DNA of 64,000 bases from Rudaea sp. 3F27F6 (GTDB taxonomy: Bacteria > Pseudomonadota > Gammaproteobacteria > Xanthomonadales > Rhodanobacteraceae). The notes beneath the pieces are model-generated. The model was given only the letters and a program-made list of their open reading frames with translations. It was not told where the DNA came from and made no database searches. A program made the translations under genes and the position numbers. The stretch lies in NCBI RefSeq assembly GCF_005503555.1, contig NZ_SCNG01000007.1, positions 176,181 to 240,180 of the forward strand, written 5' to 3'. This document shows, one piece after another, positions 16,978-26,279 of this stretch. Numbering within the stretch: the first letter of the stretch is position 1; every line of letters begins with the position of its first letter.

Positions 16978-18213
16978 TCAGCCGCGATAGGGCGGCAAGG
17001 GAATGTCTTTGGTCACGAACACCGCCACACGCTGGCCCGGACGAATCATCAGCGTCGGCTGCACCTGCAGGTTCTTCTGCACGAGTTGCTGCCCCGCGTT
17101 GTTGATGTTCTGCGCGGCGCCAGCCGCGGCAAGCTGACCCAGCGAGGGATTCGAGGTGCTGAGGCCACCGCCGTAGGATTGCTGTGCCGCGGCTCCGAGT
17201 AGCGAGCCCAGGACGACGCCTTTGGCCAGGCGCCATCCGTGGTTGTCGACCTGATCGCTGACGCCGGCATAACCGGACAGGTCCGTGCCGGGCATGCCTT
17301 CCAGATTCAGGCTGCTGCCATTCGGAAAGCGCACCCGCGTCCACACGAACAGAACGCGTTCCTGACCGAAGGTAATTCGGCTGTCGTATTCCCCGATCAA
17401 CGTCGCGCCCTGAGGAATGAGAACGCGTTTGCCGGTGACGGTGTCGAACACCGGTTCCGCGACCTGTGCTGTGATCATGCCGGGTAGATCGCTGTTGATT
17501 CCGGTCAGCAGCACGGCCGGGATCACGGTGCCGGCACCGAGAAAGATCGTGTTCGCCGGGGTCAGGACCACTGGATCGAGCGACGAATCGCCAACGCGAT
17601 GCGAGCGCGCAAAATCCCGCTTGTCGTCTTGTCGGTTGTCCTGGTCGCGCGTCGATCGCGACGTGCCGTCGCCGGGGGCGGCTGACGTACTCGGCACTGG
17701 ATGCTCCGATGCCGAAACCAGCGACGCAGCACCGGAAGGATGATCACCAAACTCCGGTTTCGCATCACGCGCCGCGGCACGACGCTTCAACCGCGCCAGC
17801 GTCATATCGGCCAGCAGTTTCCCGACCGGATCATCGGCCGCGGTCGTGCTCCGAACCTTGGCGTCGTTCTGGACTTCCAGTTGCGCCGCACCGAACTCGC
17901 CGCCGATCGGCTCACCGAGTTTCGGGACATCGCGACGACGCTGCGCGGCCGCAACCGCCGCGTAGTCCGTTGGTAGATCGTTCAAGGCATCGGCCGGCAA
18001 CACGAGCTGCGTGCTCGACTTCGCGGGCGTCGTCGCCTTTTCCGGCCGTTGGAGCGCGGCGACCAAGGCGAACGCAATGAGAGTGCCGAGTCCGGCCACG
18101 ACGGCGGCAATCGCGGTGCGATTGATGCGCTTCACGCGCGGGGTCGGCGCGCGAAGATCGATGGGCGGTGCGGATTCGGGTGGAACGTAGCCCGTCTGAG
18201 GTTCGGTCGTCAT
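16978..18213 (-). CDS. trbI: VirB10-like conjugation core protein TrbI
   Basis: The 411-residue protein has one membrane anchor near the start (TAIAAVVAGLGTLIAFALVA), a Pro/charged periplasmic linker, and a C-terminal VirB10 domain with the antenna helices (VLIPQGATLIGEYDSRITFG, then QDIPLPPY-type ending KDIPLPPYRG). It spans the inner and outer membranes in the type IV secretion core and senses ATP energy. It lies 12 bases after trbG. Confidence 0.95.
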   Translation of the reverse strand: MTTEPQTGYVPPESAPPIDLRAPTPRVKRINRTAIAAVVAGLGTLIAFALVAALQRPEKATTPAKSSTQLVLPADALNDLPTDYAAVAAAQRRRDVPKLGEPIGGEFGAAQLEVQNDAKVRSTTAADDPVGKLLADMTLARLKRRAAARDAKPEFGDHPSGAASLVSASEHPVPSTSAAPGDGTSRSTRDQDNRQDDKRDFARSHRVGDSSLDPVVLTPANTIFLGAGTVIPAVLLTGINSDLPGMITAQVAEPVFDTVTGKRVLIPQGATLIGEYDSRITFGQERVLFVWTRVRFPNGSSLNLEGMPGTDLSGYAGVSDQVDNHGWRLAKGVVLGSLLGAAAQQSYGGGLSTSNPSLGQLAAAGAAQNINNAGQQLVQKNLQVQPTLMIRPGQRVAVFVTKDIPLPPYRG

Positions 18214-18225
18214 GGCTACGGGCCT

Positions 18226-19290
18226 TCAGCGGCAGAACCAGGCGCGCTCGCCGCAACGCTCGACGTCGACGCGCTTGTCCCCCACGCGCAGCTGCGCGTT
18301 CGCGAACAGGCGGTCGACGACGTAGAGGCGATCCTTGATGCGATAGTTGACCAACAGCGGCTTGCCGTCTTCGATCACGAACAGCGCCGGCGCCTCTGTC
18401 GTTGCAAGGTCTTCGGGCATCTTGAGATAGACCTTGGCGCCGTCATCGAAAACCTGCGCCGGCTTCCACGGCACATCGCGCCCCTTGATGCGGTAGCGGA
18501 AGTTCAGATGCTCGGGGGATACGGCGAGCGCTTCGGTACGTTCCTGCTTCGCCTGCTCGTCGATCTCTTTCTTTACCGCAACCGCGGCCTCTTCGTCGGG
18601 ATAGAACCAGCGCACGCCCGGCATATACCAATCCGGCTTCGAGCGCAGATCGAGCTGGTAGACGCGCTTGTTGGTCGGCACGATGAGGTTCGTCTGGATC
18701 CCCTCGTCGCGCGGTTTGACGACGATGTGCGTACGCGCGTTCGGACCGGAACCGCTCGTGAACTCGCTCTTGATCCAGCCTTCGGTGTCGCCCGCGACCG
18801 GCTCGGCCGTCAGGCTCTCACCGGGTTCCAGTGCGATGTCGGTCAGCCGGTCGAGACCGGCGTAAACGACATAGATCTCGCCTTCCCGGTAGCCGTAAAC
18901 GGTCGCACTGCCGGCGCTGCGCGCCGTCGTCGGATGCTCGGTGGCCTTGCCGACGTATTCGGCGACGCGCGCGTGCTGTTGGGTGTCGAACGCGTCCTTC
19001 TGTTTGTCGAATGCCTTGTCGGCCACCGTCTCGCGCGAGGACTTCGCATGCGAAACGGGCAACGCCAGGTCCGCCGGCAGGCCGAGATTCGCCCAGGTTG
19101 GCGCCGGCTCCGCAGTCATGGACGACTTCGATGCCTCGCCCTGTGGCGCCTTCATGGCCGATTCCGTCACGGTGATCGGCGGCAAAGTTGGCACCACGTC
19201 CTGAATCGACGGCACGATGGGCGAATTCGGTGCCGCATGCGCGGCGATCGCACCGCCGACAGACAACGCCATAACGAACCAGGTACGCAT
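18226..19290 (-). CDS. trbG: VirB9-like conjugation protein TrbG
   Basis: The 354-residue protein has a signal peptide (FVMALSVGGAIAAHAA) and a C-terminal VirB9 domain (YRIKGRDVPWKPAQVFDDGA, then KVYLKMPEDL and PALFVIEDGKPLLVNYRIKD). The N-terminal third is a variable linker. It forms part of the outer-membrane core complex with TrbI. AGGAGTGTT precedes the ATG. The gene contains one copy of the 12-base palindrome TTCGCATGCGAA at 19043. Confidence 0.93.
   Translation of the reverse strand: MRTWFVMALSVGGAIAAHAAPNSPIVPSIQDVVPTLPPITVTESAMKAPQGEASKSSMTAEPAPTWANLGLPADLALPVSHAKSSRETVADKAFDKQKDAFDTQQHARVAEYVGKATEHPTTARSAGSATVYGYREGEIYVVYAGLDRLTDIALEPGESLTAEPVAGDTEGWIKSEFTSGSGPNARTHIVVKPRDEGIQTNLIVPTNKRVYQLDLRSKPDWYMPGVRWFYPDEEAAVAVKKEIDEQAKQERTEALAVSPEHLNFRYRIKGRDVPWKPAQVFDDGAKVYLKMPEDLATTEAPALFVIEDGKPLLVNYRIKDRLYVVDRLFANAQLRVGDKRVDVERCGERAWFCR
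19043..19054. repeat. palindrome TTCGCATGCGAA, copy 1 (in trbG)
   Basis: This perfect 12-base palindrome recurs at 25002, 28500 and 41419, all inside the conjugative element. Here it is read in trbG as part of VSHAKS. Confidence 0.85.
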
Positions 19291-19352
19291 AACACTCCTA
19301 TTGGATTAAAGAAGGAATCGAAGGAAGAAGATGGAAGGTCTGACACGAGCCG

Positions 19353-20072
19353 TTATCGGCTCGCTGGCGCCAGATCGCGATGCCACTCGAAGTCGCGGAT
19401 GTAGATGCCGAGCGGATTGACGGCGATATCTTCTTCCGTCGCCGGCCGCTCGAATTCGAGGGTGAACGTCGCCGTCCACGTCGCGGTCTGGATCAGCGCG
19501 CCCTCGCGCTGATAGGCCGATTGCACCCAACGCAACTCATAAGCGTCTGCGCCAATTGGCAGGGCACTCTGCAATTGCAGCGTGACGGTCTCCTGCCCGA
19601 CTTTGGACAACGGGCTGTCCGGCAGCCGTGCCCAGTCGTTGAGCTTCATCGCCGCCGACTGGCGCAGGAAGCGATAGGCCTCGCTCCACTGTGCACGCAC
19701 GACTACCGGATCGAGCGGGACGGTGCGCAACAAGCGGACCAGGTGCCCCAGGAAGTACGCGATCTCGGCCTGTTGCGGCGTGTAGGTCTGCGTCGATGCC
19801 TTGCCGACGACGTTGGTCACGCCGGTCGTCTTGTCGATCGTGATAACCACCGGTTCGACCAGAGAGCGTGTCATCGCGTAGACCAGTCCGCCCGTCAGCG
19901 ACAGGCACGCGAACAGCACGCCAAAAAATCCCAGGCGCCAATGCTTCGCGTTAGTCACGAGCGTGCCCAGACGATCGTCCCACTGCGCGCGCGCCCGCGT
20001 GTACGGTGTTGCCAGAACGTGTTCGCTGCGTCGCCCCATCGGTTCGTTCAACAGTTCATGGGCCAGAGACAT
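19353..20072 (-). CDS. trbF: VirB8-like conjugation protein TrbF
   Basis: The 239-residue protein has a short cytoplasmic start, one membrane helix (LGFFGVLFACLSLTGGLVYA) and a periplasmic VirB8 domain (VEPVVITIDKTTGVTNVVGK, then TATWTATFTLEFERPATEED and NPLGIYIRDFEW). VirB8 proteins nucleate assembly of the type IV channel at the inner membrane. It follows trbL by three bases and lies 62 bases before trbG. Confidence 0.93.
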   Translation of the reverse strand: MSLAHELLNEPMGRRSEHVLATPYTRARAQWDDRLGTLVTNAKHWRLGFFGVLFACLSLTGGLVYAMTRSLVEPVVITIDKTTGVTNVVGKASTQTYTPQQAEIAYFLGHLVRLLRTVPLDPVVVRAQWSEAYRFLRQSAAMKLNDWARLPDSPLSKVGQETVTLQLQSALPIGADAYELRWVQSAYQREGALIQTATWTATFTLEFERPATEEDIAVNPLGIYIRDFEWHRDLAPASR

Positions 20073-20075
20073 CGG

Positions 20076-21578
20076 TCATTCCTTGGTGGGGAGATCATCG
20101 GAGGGCGGTGCGGTATCGATCGCTTCGTCATCGACGCGCCGCAGGTCGGGTGCGATCCGCGATGCATCGAGGGTGTTACTCGATGCCGTCGAGCGCGGCA
20201 CGGACTCCTCCGCCCCGTTTTCAGCGACACGACGCAGGCCACGCCACGCTTCGGCGCCGGGACCTGACTGCGCCGATGTCGCCGATTCGCCGGGTGTCTT
20301 TGACGAGCCTGCGGCAGGCGGCGATGCGTTGGATGGCGAGGGCGTCGCCTCGGAAGAAAAAGCAGCGGACGACGGCGAGGCGTGGGAGGCAGGGGAACCG
20401 CCGTCCGCTGTGTGGAAATCGGGTGTCGAAGAAGAATCCGATGAAGATTTCTTCGCGGGCGAAGAATCGATGTCGTGCGCCGCGAGTCCCGCGACCTGAC
20501 CGTCCGCGATGCGTTGTCGCATGCGATCGCCTACGCGCGTCAGCGGACTGGCCGCAACCTTCGCCGCACCGCCGACCGCACCGGCGGCCTGGCCGAGCGG
20601 ACCCGCGCCGGCTTCCGCGGCTCGGCCGGCCCCAACGCCGGCACCGGTCTTGAGCGCGGAAGCGGCCTGCACGGTCGCGCCCACGCTCTTGGCCGCCGAG
20701 CGCCCCGCCGCGGCGATGCCCGCGGCACCGAGCGCGACGGCGCCGCCGGTTTCGAGCGCGCCGCCTGCGACGTGGCCGGCGCTCAGCGACGGCGATCCCG
20801 CGAGCAGACCGGCCGCCATACCGGGCGCATGCCAGGCGAGGAAACAGATCGCCATCGCCGCAAGCAACGTGCACCACGCATCGCGCATCGAAAAGTCCGG
20901 CGACAGCGTGATCTGCTGCAGGACCGGCTGCGCAATCGCGATCACGAACGCCAGCACCATCAGCTTGATGCCGTGTGCGAGCACCGCGCCGAACGCCTTC
21001 TCGGCAAGAAACGCCGTGTGCCGGAACACACCGAACGGCAGCAGGATCAGCGAGAGGATCGCGACGATGTAGAACTCGACGTAAACGAGAAAACACTGGA
21101 TGCCGAGCAGGAAGAACGAGAACAGGATCCCAATCATCGCGAGCCCCAGCTGCATGATCGTTCCGAGATTCTTCAAAGCCGTCCATGTGCCCTGTGTCAG
21201 CGCATCGACCTTGTCACTGAGCGGCTGAATCGCGTTGAGTCCTTCGGCGACGACGGCAGACGGATCGCTCAACGCCGTCAGGTTGCCGCCCCCGGCCGTC
21301 GCACCGGCGCGCGCGAACGACTGCAAGGTCGTCGTCGTAACCATCTGCCACTGCTGAATGAAGAAGAAGAACAGCCCGATGACGAGCAGCTTCTGGATCA
21401 GGCTCTTGATCGCGTCATTGCCGCTCATGGCCCACCACAGGCCGCACAGCGTCAGTTCGATCCCGACCAGGATGCCGAACAAGGACATGGCCGATGGGCG
21501 CAGCGACGTCCATCCCCCGTTGAAGATGGTAAGGAACGCTTGAAGCAGTTGCGTAAGAATCCCGGCATTGGGCGTCAT
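20076..21578 (-). CDS. trbL: VirB6-like membrane channel protein TrbL
   Basis: The 500-residue protein has several membrane helices in its first 300 residues (LFGILVGIELTLCGLWWAMS, IGLFFFFIQQWQMV, MIGILFSFFLLGIQCFLVYV, and others), the normal TrbL layout. The last 200 residues are Ala/Ser/Gly/Pro-rich and low in complexity, a usual feature of TrbL tails. It forms the inner-membrane part of the transfer channel. A 10-base core of the element palindrome (TCGCATGCGA, 20517-20526) lies inside. The trbK gene seen in RP4 is absent from the 42-base gap with trbJ. Confidence 0.93.
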   Translation of the reverse strand: MTPNAGILTQLLQAFLTIFNGGWTSLRPSAMSLFGILVGIELTLCGLWWAMSGNDAIKSLIQKLLVIGLFFFFIQQWQMVTTTTLQSFARAGATAGGGNLTALSDPSAVVAEGLNAIQPLSDKVDALTQGTWTALKNLGTIMQLGLAMIGILFSFFLLGIQCFLVYVEFYIVAILSLILLPFGVFRHTAFLAEKAFGAVLAHGIKLMVLAFVIAIAQPVLQQITLSPDFSMRDAWCTLLAAMAICFLAWHAPGMAAGLLAGSPSLSAGHVAGGALETGGAVALGAAGIAAAGRSAAKSVGATVQAASALKTGAGVGAGRAAEAGAGPLGQAAGAVGGAAKVAASPLTRVGDRMRQRIADGQVAGLAAHDIDSSPAKKSSSDSSSTPDFHTADGGSPASHASPSSAAFSSEATPSPSNASPPAAGSSKTPGESATSAQSGPGAEAWRGLRRVAENGAEESVPRSTASSNTLDASRIAPDLRRVDDEAIDTAPPSDDLPTKE

Positions 21579-21620
21579 GCAAGTCGATTCCGATCAAGGG
21601 AGTGCGAGAGGAGCAGTCGG

Positions 21621-22370
21621 TCAATAGCGCGGATCGCGCACCGGATTTCCGTAGTACGGATCGCGGTCGTGAGCGTGGAGCTGCTTGCGCAGTGCCTCGG
21701 CCGCATCGGTCTCGGACTGCTCGCGCGCCATCTTCTCGAGCACGACACCGTTGAACGTCGCGACCTGCGTGTTTAGCCGTTGCAGATCGTCGTTGACGCG
21801 CATCGTCAGCTGATTACCCGCCTGGATTGCCTGCAAGGCACCGACCGCGCCTTGGCTGCTCCACGCCATGGACTGCGTGTCCCCGACCGCGCCCTGCAGA
21901 TCCTTCAGTACGCCCGCACCCTGCTGCATCGCCTGCAACAGATTCTGGCGATGCTGATCGCCCCATTGCGCCTGCAGCGCGAACAGGTTTGCACTGCTCT
22001 GGGAGGAATAGCGCAGGTTCGGATAGCGCGTCGCGAAGGTCCACGACAGGTTGTCGTAGTTGCCGACGAGCTGAGTCAGCCGCTGCACGTCCGACAGGAT
22101 GTGCTGGAAGCGCGCGAGATAGGAATTGACGATCTGCTGCGGCAGATTCTTCAGGTTCAATAGCTCGTTCGCGATCATCTGCGCTTCGTTGATGTTCGAC
22201 TGCAGCGTGCGTGCCGCAGTCAGGATTTCCTGCGCCCCGTTCAGGTAGTTCTGCACCAGATTCGCGGCATCGATTACGGCGAACTGTGCCTGTGCCTCTT
22301 GCACGGGCGTCGCGACGATCAGCGTTGCGGCGATCGCCGCACACAGGGTCTTGCGATACGAGAGCGTCAT
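21621..22370 (-). CDS. trbJ: VirB5-like protein TrbJ
   Basis: The 249-residue protein has a signal peptide (LCAAIAATLIVATPVQEAQAQ) and a long helical body typical of the TrbJ/VirB5 family (AVIDAANLVQNYLNGAQEIL, then AQMIANELLNLKNLPQQIVN). VirB5 proteins sit at the pilus tip and help contact recipient cells. It ends DPYYGNPVRDPRY. Its start overlaps the trbE stop by four bases. Confidence 0.92.
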   Translation of the reverse strand: MTLSYRKTLCAAIAATLIVATPVQEAQAQFAVIDAANLVQNYLNGAQEILTAARTLQSNINEAQMIANELLNLKNLPQQIVNSYLARFQHILSDVQRLTQLVGNYDNLSWTFATRYPNLRYSSQSSANLFALQAQWGDQHRQNLLQAMQQGAGVLKDLQGAVGDTQSMAWSSQGAVGALQAIQAGNQLTMRVNDDLQRLNTQVATFNGVVLEKMAREQSETDAAEALRKQLHAHDRDPYYGNPVRDPRY

Positions 22371-24994
22371 AGCGAAGTCTCCGAATCAAGCGGATGACGA
22401 GAGAGAGACGGAACGGCTTTACGATCGCGCAACCAGGACGCAGCCCACTCGACCGGCAGACGGCGCTCGGGCGCGGGATCGTTGGCGCGTGCGTCGAGAT
22501 AGTTCACGTTGAAGTCGTCGGCGCGAATGGCGTGGACGGTCTTCGCGAGACCTTGCAGGTCGGCGCTGGTCGCGCCGCAATACGCAAGCGCGAGCGGCCC
22601 CAGTCCGAGGTCGAACAGACGATTGCCCTCGGGTGAGGTGAGGTAGTAGTCCTTACGTGGACGCGCGTGCTGCAGGATGCGCAGCTGCCGATCGTTCAAG
22701 CCGAACTTGCGGTAGATCGCCGCGATGTCGTCATTGAGCGCACTCGCGTTCGGCAGATAAATCTTCGTCAGGCACGCTTCCTTGATCGTGGCGACGATCG
22801 GCGAGGCATCCACATCCGCGAGCGACTGGGTCGCAAAGACGACCGACACGCACTTCTTGCGCAAGACCTTCAACCACTCGCGAATCTTCGCGGCAAACGC
22901 CGGGTGATCCAGGAACAGCCATGCCTCATCGAGCACCAATAGCGTCGGCGCTGCGGCATTGAATCGTTGCTCCAGCCGGTGGAAGAGATATGCGAGCACC
23001 GGCATCACCGCGGCCTTGCTTTGCATGAGGTCTTCCATCTCGAACGCGATCCAGCGGCCGAGGTGGAGCGAATCGCGCCTGGCGTCCAGCAGCGCGCCGT
23101 GCGCGCCCTGAATCGTGTAGGGGTGGAGTGCCCGCTTGATCTCGGTGTCCTGGACGAGAATCGACAGGCCGGTCAGCGTGCGGTGCGAGAGCGGACTCTC
23201 GGCCAGCGAGGTGAGTGCTTCCCACAATGCTTTCTTCGTCGCCGGCGTGACCGTGAGGTTCTCAGCGATCAGGAGGTCGATCAGCCATTCGCTGGCCCAG
23301 GCGCGTTCGGCGCCCAAGTGAATGTCGGCCAGCGGTTGGAACGCGAGCCGGCCGTCCGATCCCAGGTCATAGAAGGCACCGCCGACCCCGTAGGTCGTGA
23401 TGCGCGAACTGCCACCCTTGTCGAAAATGTAGACCTGCGCCTCGGGATAGCGCAGGAACTGCGCTTCCATCGCGTTGAGCAGCACGCTCTTGCCGGCGCC
23501 CGTGGGGCCGAGCACGAGCGCGTGGCCCACGTCGCCCACGAAGTTCGTGAAGCGAAACGGTGTCGAGCCGTTCGTCACCGCAGTCAGGAGCGGCGGCGAG
23601 TGCGGCGGAAAGAGATCGTTCGGGCATTCGAGTGGACCCGCCCACACGGCCGACACCGGCATCATGTGCGCGAGGTTGAGCGTGTTGACCAACGGGGTTC
23701 GGACGTTGTGGTTGCAGTGCCCCGGCAGGCTGCCGAGCCACGCATCGAGCGCATTGAGATTGGTCAGCTCGTTCGCCGTGACGAAACCGCGACCGTTGAT
23801 CTCGCGTTCGAGCAGCAGCAGCTTCTTCTCCAGCGCAGCGAAATCCTCGTCGAATACGACGACCGATTGCGTGAAGTAGCCGTAGCGCACCGCGTCGGCG
23901 GAGATTTCCTGCCGGGCGGCGTCGGCATCCTGCGCCTTGTTGATCGCATCGGAATCTTCCAAGGCGCTCTGGGCGTTGGTGACGATTTCCTTGACCAGCG
24001 TCGAGAGGTTCTTCCGCTTCGCAAACCACTTGCGCTTGACGCCGTCGATCTGGCGTTCGGCCTCAGCCTTGTCGAGGCAGATAAAGCGTGTGACCCAGCG
24101 ATAGGCAAAGCCGAGCCGGTTCAGCGCATCGAGCAGCCCGGGGAAGCTCTCATTCGGAAACGACTGGATCGACAGGACGCCGAGATAGTGCCGACCCAGC
24201 TTGGGCTTGCCGCCGCCTGTCAGCGGCTCGTCGGTCAGCAGCGCATCGAGGCAGTCCGGTACGGCCGGTACCGCGACCGGGTACAGCTTGGTCGAGACCG
24301 TCGTGTGCAGGTAGGACAGCGTTTGCCCATCGGTGAGCGGCACCACGCTCGGGAACAGGCTCGCGAACTGGGAAATCAGACGTGCACGTTCGGCAAGGAA
24401 CGAGGCTAGATACTCGCCGGCCGCGCGATCGGCCCGGCGCCGGCCGGATTCGCGCCGGGTCAAGCCATCCGGCTCTGCATCGTCCTCGAAGAACAGCGCC
24501 TCTGCCGCCGCTTCGATCAGCGGCGGCGGCAACCAGATCAGGGTGATGTAGTACGTGCTCTCGAAATGCTCGCCACTCTCGAACCCGGCACGGCGTTCTT
24601 CGTCGATCAATGCACTCAGCGGATCGGGAAAGGTCGAGCACGGATAGGCCGTCGTCTCACGGCGCACGGCATCGAAGTACACCGCCCAACCCGAACCCAG
24701 GCGCCGCACGATGTTGTTGAGCCGGGCACTCGTGCTGACGAGTTCGGATTCGGTCGAACTGTCCAGATCAGGGCCGCGGTAGCGGAACGTCGTCTGGAAG
24801 CTGCCGTTCTTGTTGAGGACGACGCCCGGTGCGACCAGAGCGGACCACTTGATCAGGTCGGACAACACGTTCGGTACCGCGATACGGCGTTCGCGATGTT
24901 CACGCACCGTCTCGACGCCGAGCCAGCCGGTCAGGCCGAGAGCGATCGAACCGGCCAGCGCGGAGACGGCGGGCAACAGGAGAGGCGTCAGCAT
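22367..24994 (-). CDS. trbE: VirB4-family conjugation ATPase TrbE
   Basis: The 875-residue ATPase has Walker A (GPTGAGKSVLLNAME) and Walker B (LLVLDEAWLFLDHPAF) motifs and the VirB4 domain (SALVAPGVVLNKNGSFQTTF near the start). Compared with many TrbE proteins, it has an extra N-terminal hydrophobic segment (LLLPAVSALAGSIALGLTGW). It powers pilus assembly and substrate transfer. No clear ribosome site precedes the ATG at 24994, which lies 24 bases after the trbD stop with an element palindrome in between. Confidence 0.94.
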   Translation of the reverse strand: MLTPLLLPAVSALAGSIALGLTGWLGVETVREHRERRIAVPNVLSDLIKWSALVAPGVVLNKNGSFQTTFRYRGPDLDSSTESELVSTSARLNNIVRRLGSGWAVYFDAVRRETTAYPCSTFPDPLSALIDEERRAGFESGEHFESTYYITLIWLPPPLIEAAAEALFFEDDAEPDGLTRRESGRRRADRAAGEYLASFLAERARLISQFASLFPSVVPLTDGQTLSYLHTTVSTKLYPVAVPAVPDCLDALLTDEPLTGGGKPKLGRHYLGVLSIQSFPNESFPGLLDALNRLGFAYRWVTRFICLDKAEAERQIDGVKRKWFAKRKNLSTLVKEIVTNAQSALEDSDAINKAQDADAARQEISADAVRYGYFTQSVVVFDEDFAALEKKLLLLEREINGRGFVTANELTNLNALDAWLGSLPGHCNHNVRTPLVNTLNLAHMMPVSAVWAGPLECPNDLFPPHSPPLLTAVTNGSTPFRFTNFVGDVGHALVLGPTGAGKSVLLNAMEAQFLRYPEAQVYIFDKGGSSRITTYGVGGAFYDLGSDGRLAFQPLADIHLGAERAWASEWLIDLLIAENLTVTPATKKALWEALTSLAESPLSHRTLTGLSILVQDTEIKRALHPYTIQGAHGALLDARRDSLHLGRWIAFEMEDLMQSKAAVMPVLAYLFHRLEQRFNAAAPTLLVLDEAWLFLDHPAFAAKIREWLKVLRKKCVSVVFATQSLADVDASPIVATIKEACLTKIYLPNASALNDDIAAIYRKFGLNDRQLRILQHARPRKDYYLTSPEGNRLFDLGLGPLALAYCGATSADLQGLAKTVHAIRADDFNVNYLDARANDPAPERRLPVEWAASWLRDRKAVPSLSRHPLDSETSL

Positions 24995-25001
24995 GGGGGA
25001 T

Positions 25002-25013
25002 TTCGCATGCGAA
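25002..25013. repeat. palindrome TTCGCATGCGAA, copy 2 (trbD-trbE gap)
   Basis: The palindrome extends to TTTCGCATGCGAAA (25001-25014) and fills most of the short gap between trbD and trbE, just upstream of the trbE start. This copy is non-coding, in contrast to the other three. Confidence 0.85.
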
Positions 25014-25018
25014 AAGGA

Positions 25019-25279
25019 TCAGGCGCGGTAGAACGCGCGGAAGCGCAGCGAGCGGCGCAGCACGTCGAAGAAACGATCGTCGTGCCGCGTCAGTCGCAGG
25101 GCGAGCCAGTGCAGACCGATGCCGACTGGTAGTGCGTACCAGCACTGCAGTCCGAACACGAATGCCGCGGTGAACGTCGCGTTGAGCAGCGCCGCTTCGC
25201 GCGGCACGCCTGCGAGCAGGATGCGTTCGGTGAGGCTCCGATGAATCGGAATCTCGAAGCCGGGGATTCGGTCGGACAT
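25019..25279 (-). CDS. trbD: VirB3-like protein TrbD
   Basis: The 86-residue protein begins with the family motif PGFEIPIHRSLTERILLAGV, followed by one or two hydrophobic segments (ATFTAAFVFGLQCWYALPVG, IGLHWLALRL) and a basic end (RFFDVLRRSLRFRAFYRA). VirB3 proteins work in the inner membrane with VirB4 in pilus assembly. It lies 13 bases after trbC. Confidence 0.92.
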   Translation of the reverse strand: MSDRIPGFEIPIHRSLTERILLAGVPREAALLNATFTAAFVFGLQCWYALPVGIGLHWLALRLTRHDDRFFDVLRRSLRFRAFYRA

Positions 25280-25292
25280 CGGGCGCTCCGGC

Positions 25293-25604
25293 TCAGAACG
25301 CCACGCCGCCGGAAAAGCCGAGGAAGTTCAGGAAGAACGACACGGCCGTGAACGCGATCGACAGGCCGAACGCGACCATTACCCACTTGCGCGCGCCCGC
25401 GCCGCCTTCGCCCGATGCCATACCGAGACCGGACAGGATGATGACGATCGCACCGACGATCTTGGCGACCGGGCCGGAGATCGAGTCGAGAATCTTCTGC
25501 AGCCACGACTCCCACGGCATACCCGAACCCGACGCATGGGCGAACACGGGCAGCATCAGGATGAGCAGAAGAGCAACAAAGGCGAAGCGGTGGCGGCGTT
25601 GCAT
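25293..25604 (-). CDS. trbC: VirB2-like pilin TrbC
   Basis: The 103-residue pilin precursor has a signal peptide (FAFVALLLILMLPVFAHASG) and two hydrophobic helices (IVGAIVIILSGLGMASGEGG and VMVAFGLSIAFTAVSFFLNF), the normal TrbC plan. In RP4 the mature pilin is circularised by TraF; a TraF-like peptidase is encoded at 33115-33645. It is the first gene of the trbC-to-trbI run, because trbB is separated from it by an antisense cassette and a terminator. Confidence 0.92.
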   Translation of the reverse strand: MQRRHRFAFVALLLILMLPVFAHASGSGMPWESWLQKILDSISGPVAKIVGAIVIILSGLGMASGEGGAGARKWVMVAFGLSIAFTAVSFFLNFLGFSGGVAF

Positions 25605-25657
25605 GAATTCCTCTCCGGGGACAACCGCCAGACGGCGGCGGAGTGGAATCCTATTTA

Positions 25658-25713
25658 TACAATCTAGTTTGTCTAATATTTCTCACGCGTGGACGTTGTA
25701 GTACATCGTGAGA
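25658..25713. promoter_or_regulatory. divergent trbC / HU promoter region with shared operators
   Basis: Within the 281-base gap between trbC and the HU gene are two signals seen elsewhere in the element. ACAATCTAGTTTGTCTA (25659-25675) holds two overlapping, imperfect copies of the GACAATCTA half-site found at the parA and repA promoters. Next, TCTCACG (25681-25687) pairs with CGTGAGA (25707-25713) around ACGTTGTAGTAC, a motif repeated at the oriT-like region. The AT-rich stretch here is a likely promoter. Confidence 0.6.
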
Positions 25714-25885
25714 CACAACCCTTCTTGGAGCCGGCGCGAAGGAGCGCCGATTCAGCCGTCTAAACCCAATGCTTCCCAAGACGCAATAAGACGTATTATC
25801 TGATCTTGCATTTGAGGTCGCGTACGTTCACGCTGCTACACGGACCGTCCCGTACGTCTCCTCCAACATCACCCCAGGAAAAATC

Positions 25886-26263
25886 ATGGCGACCAAGAAA
25901 GTTGCTAAAAAAGCCGCAGCAAAGTCCGCTTCGAAACCCGCATCCAACAAGCCGATCAAAGAAACCCTCGGCAAGTCCGGTCTGGTCGAGTACATCACGG
26001 GCGCCTGCGGCGTGGCGGCCAAGGATGTTCGTGCCGTGCTTGCCAGCTTGGAAAGCGCGGTCGTCGGTTCTGTCCACAAGAATGGCGCACGTACATTCAC
26101 GTTGCCCGGTCTCCTGAAGATTACCGTCGCGACCATTCCGGCCAAGCCCAAGCGCAAGGGAATCAACCCGTTCACGAAGGTGGAACAGTGGTTTGCGGCC
26201 AAGCCGGCTTCGGTACGAGTCAAGGTGCGTCCGCTGAAGAAACTCAAAGACGCTGCTGCCTAA
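25886..26263 (+). CDS. HU/IHF-family histone-like DNA-binding protein
   Basis: The 125-residue protein has a Lys/Ala-rich start (MATKKVAKKAAAKSASKPAS) and an HU fold (GLVEYITGACGVAAKDVRAV, then VHKNGARTFTLPGLLKITVA and KRKGINPF). The basic N-terminal extension resembles eukaryotic-histone-like tails of some bacterial HU variants. The Pro near the tip of the DNA-binding arm is replaced by NPFTK. It lies opposite in strand to the trb genes and is followed after 16 bases by an HTH gene, so the two form a small nucleoid-protein cassette. Confidence 0.85.
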   Translation: MATKKVAKKAAAKSASKPASNKPIKETLGKSGLVEYITGACGVAAKDVRAVLASLESAVVGSVHKNGARTFTLPGLLKITVATIPAKPKRKGINPFTKVEQWFAAKPASVRVKVRPLKKLKDAAA

Positions 26264-26279
26264 TTGAGGGCCAAGCACC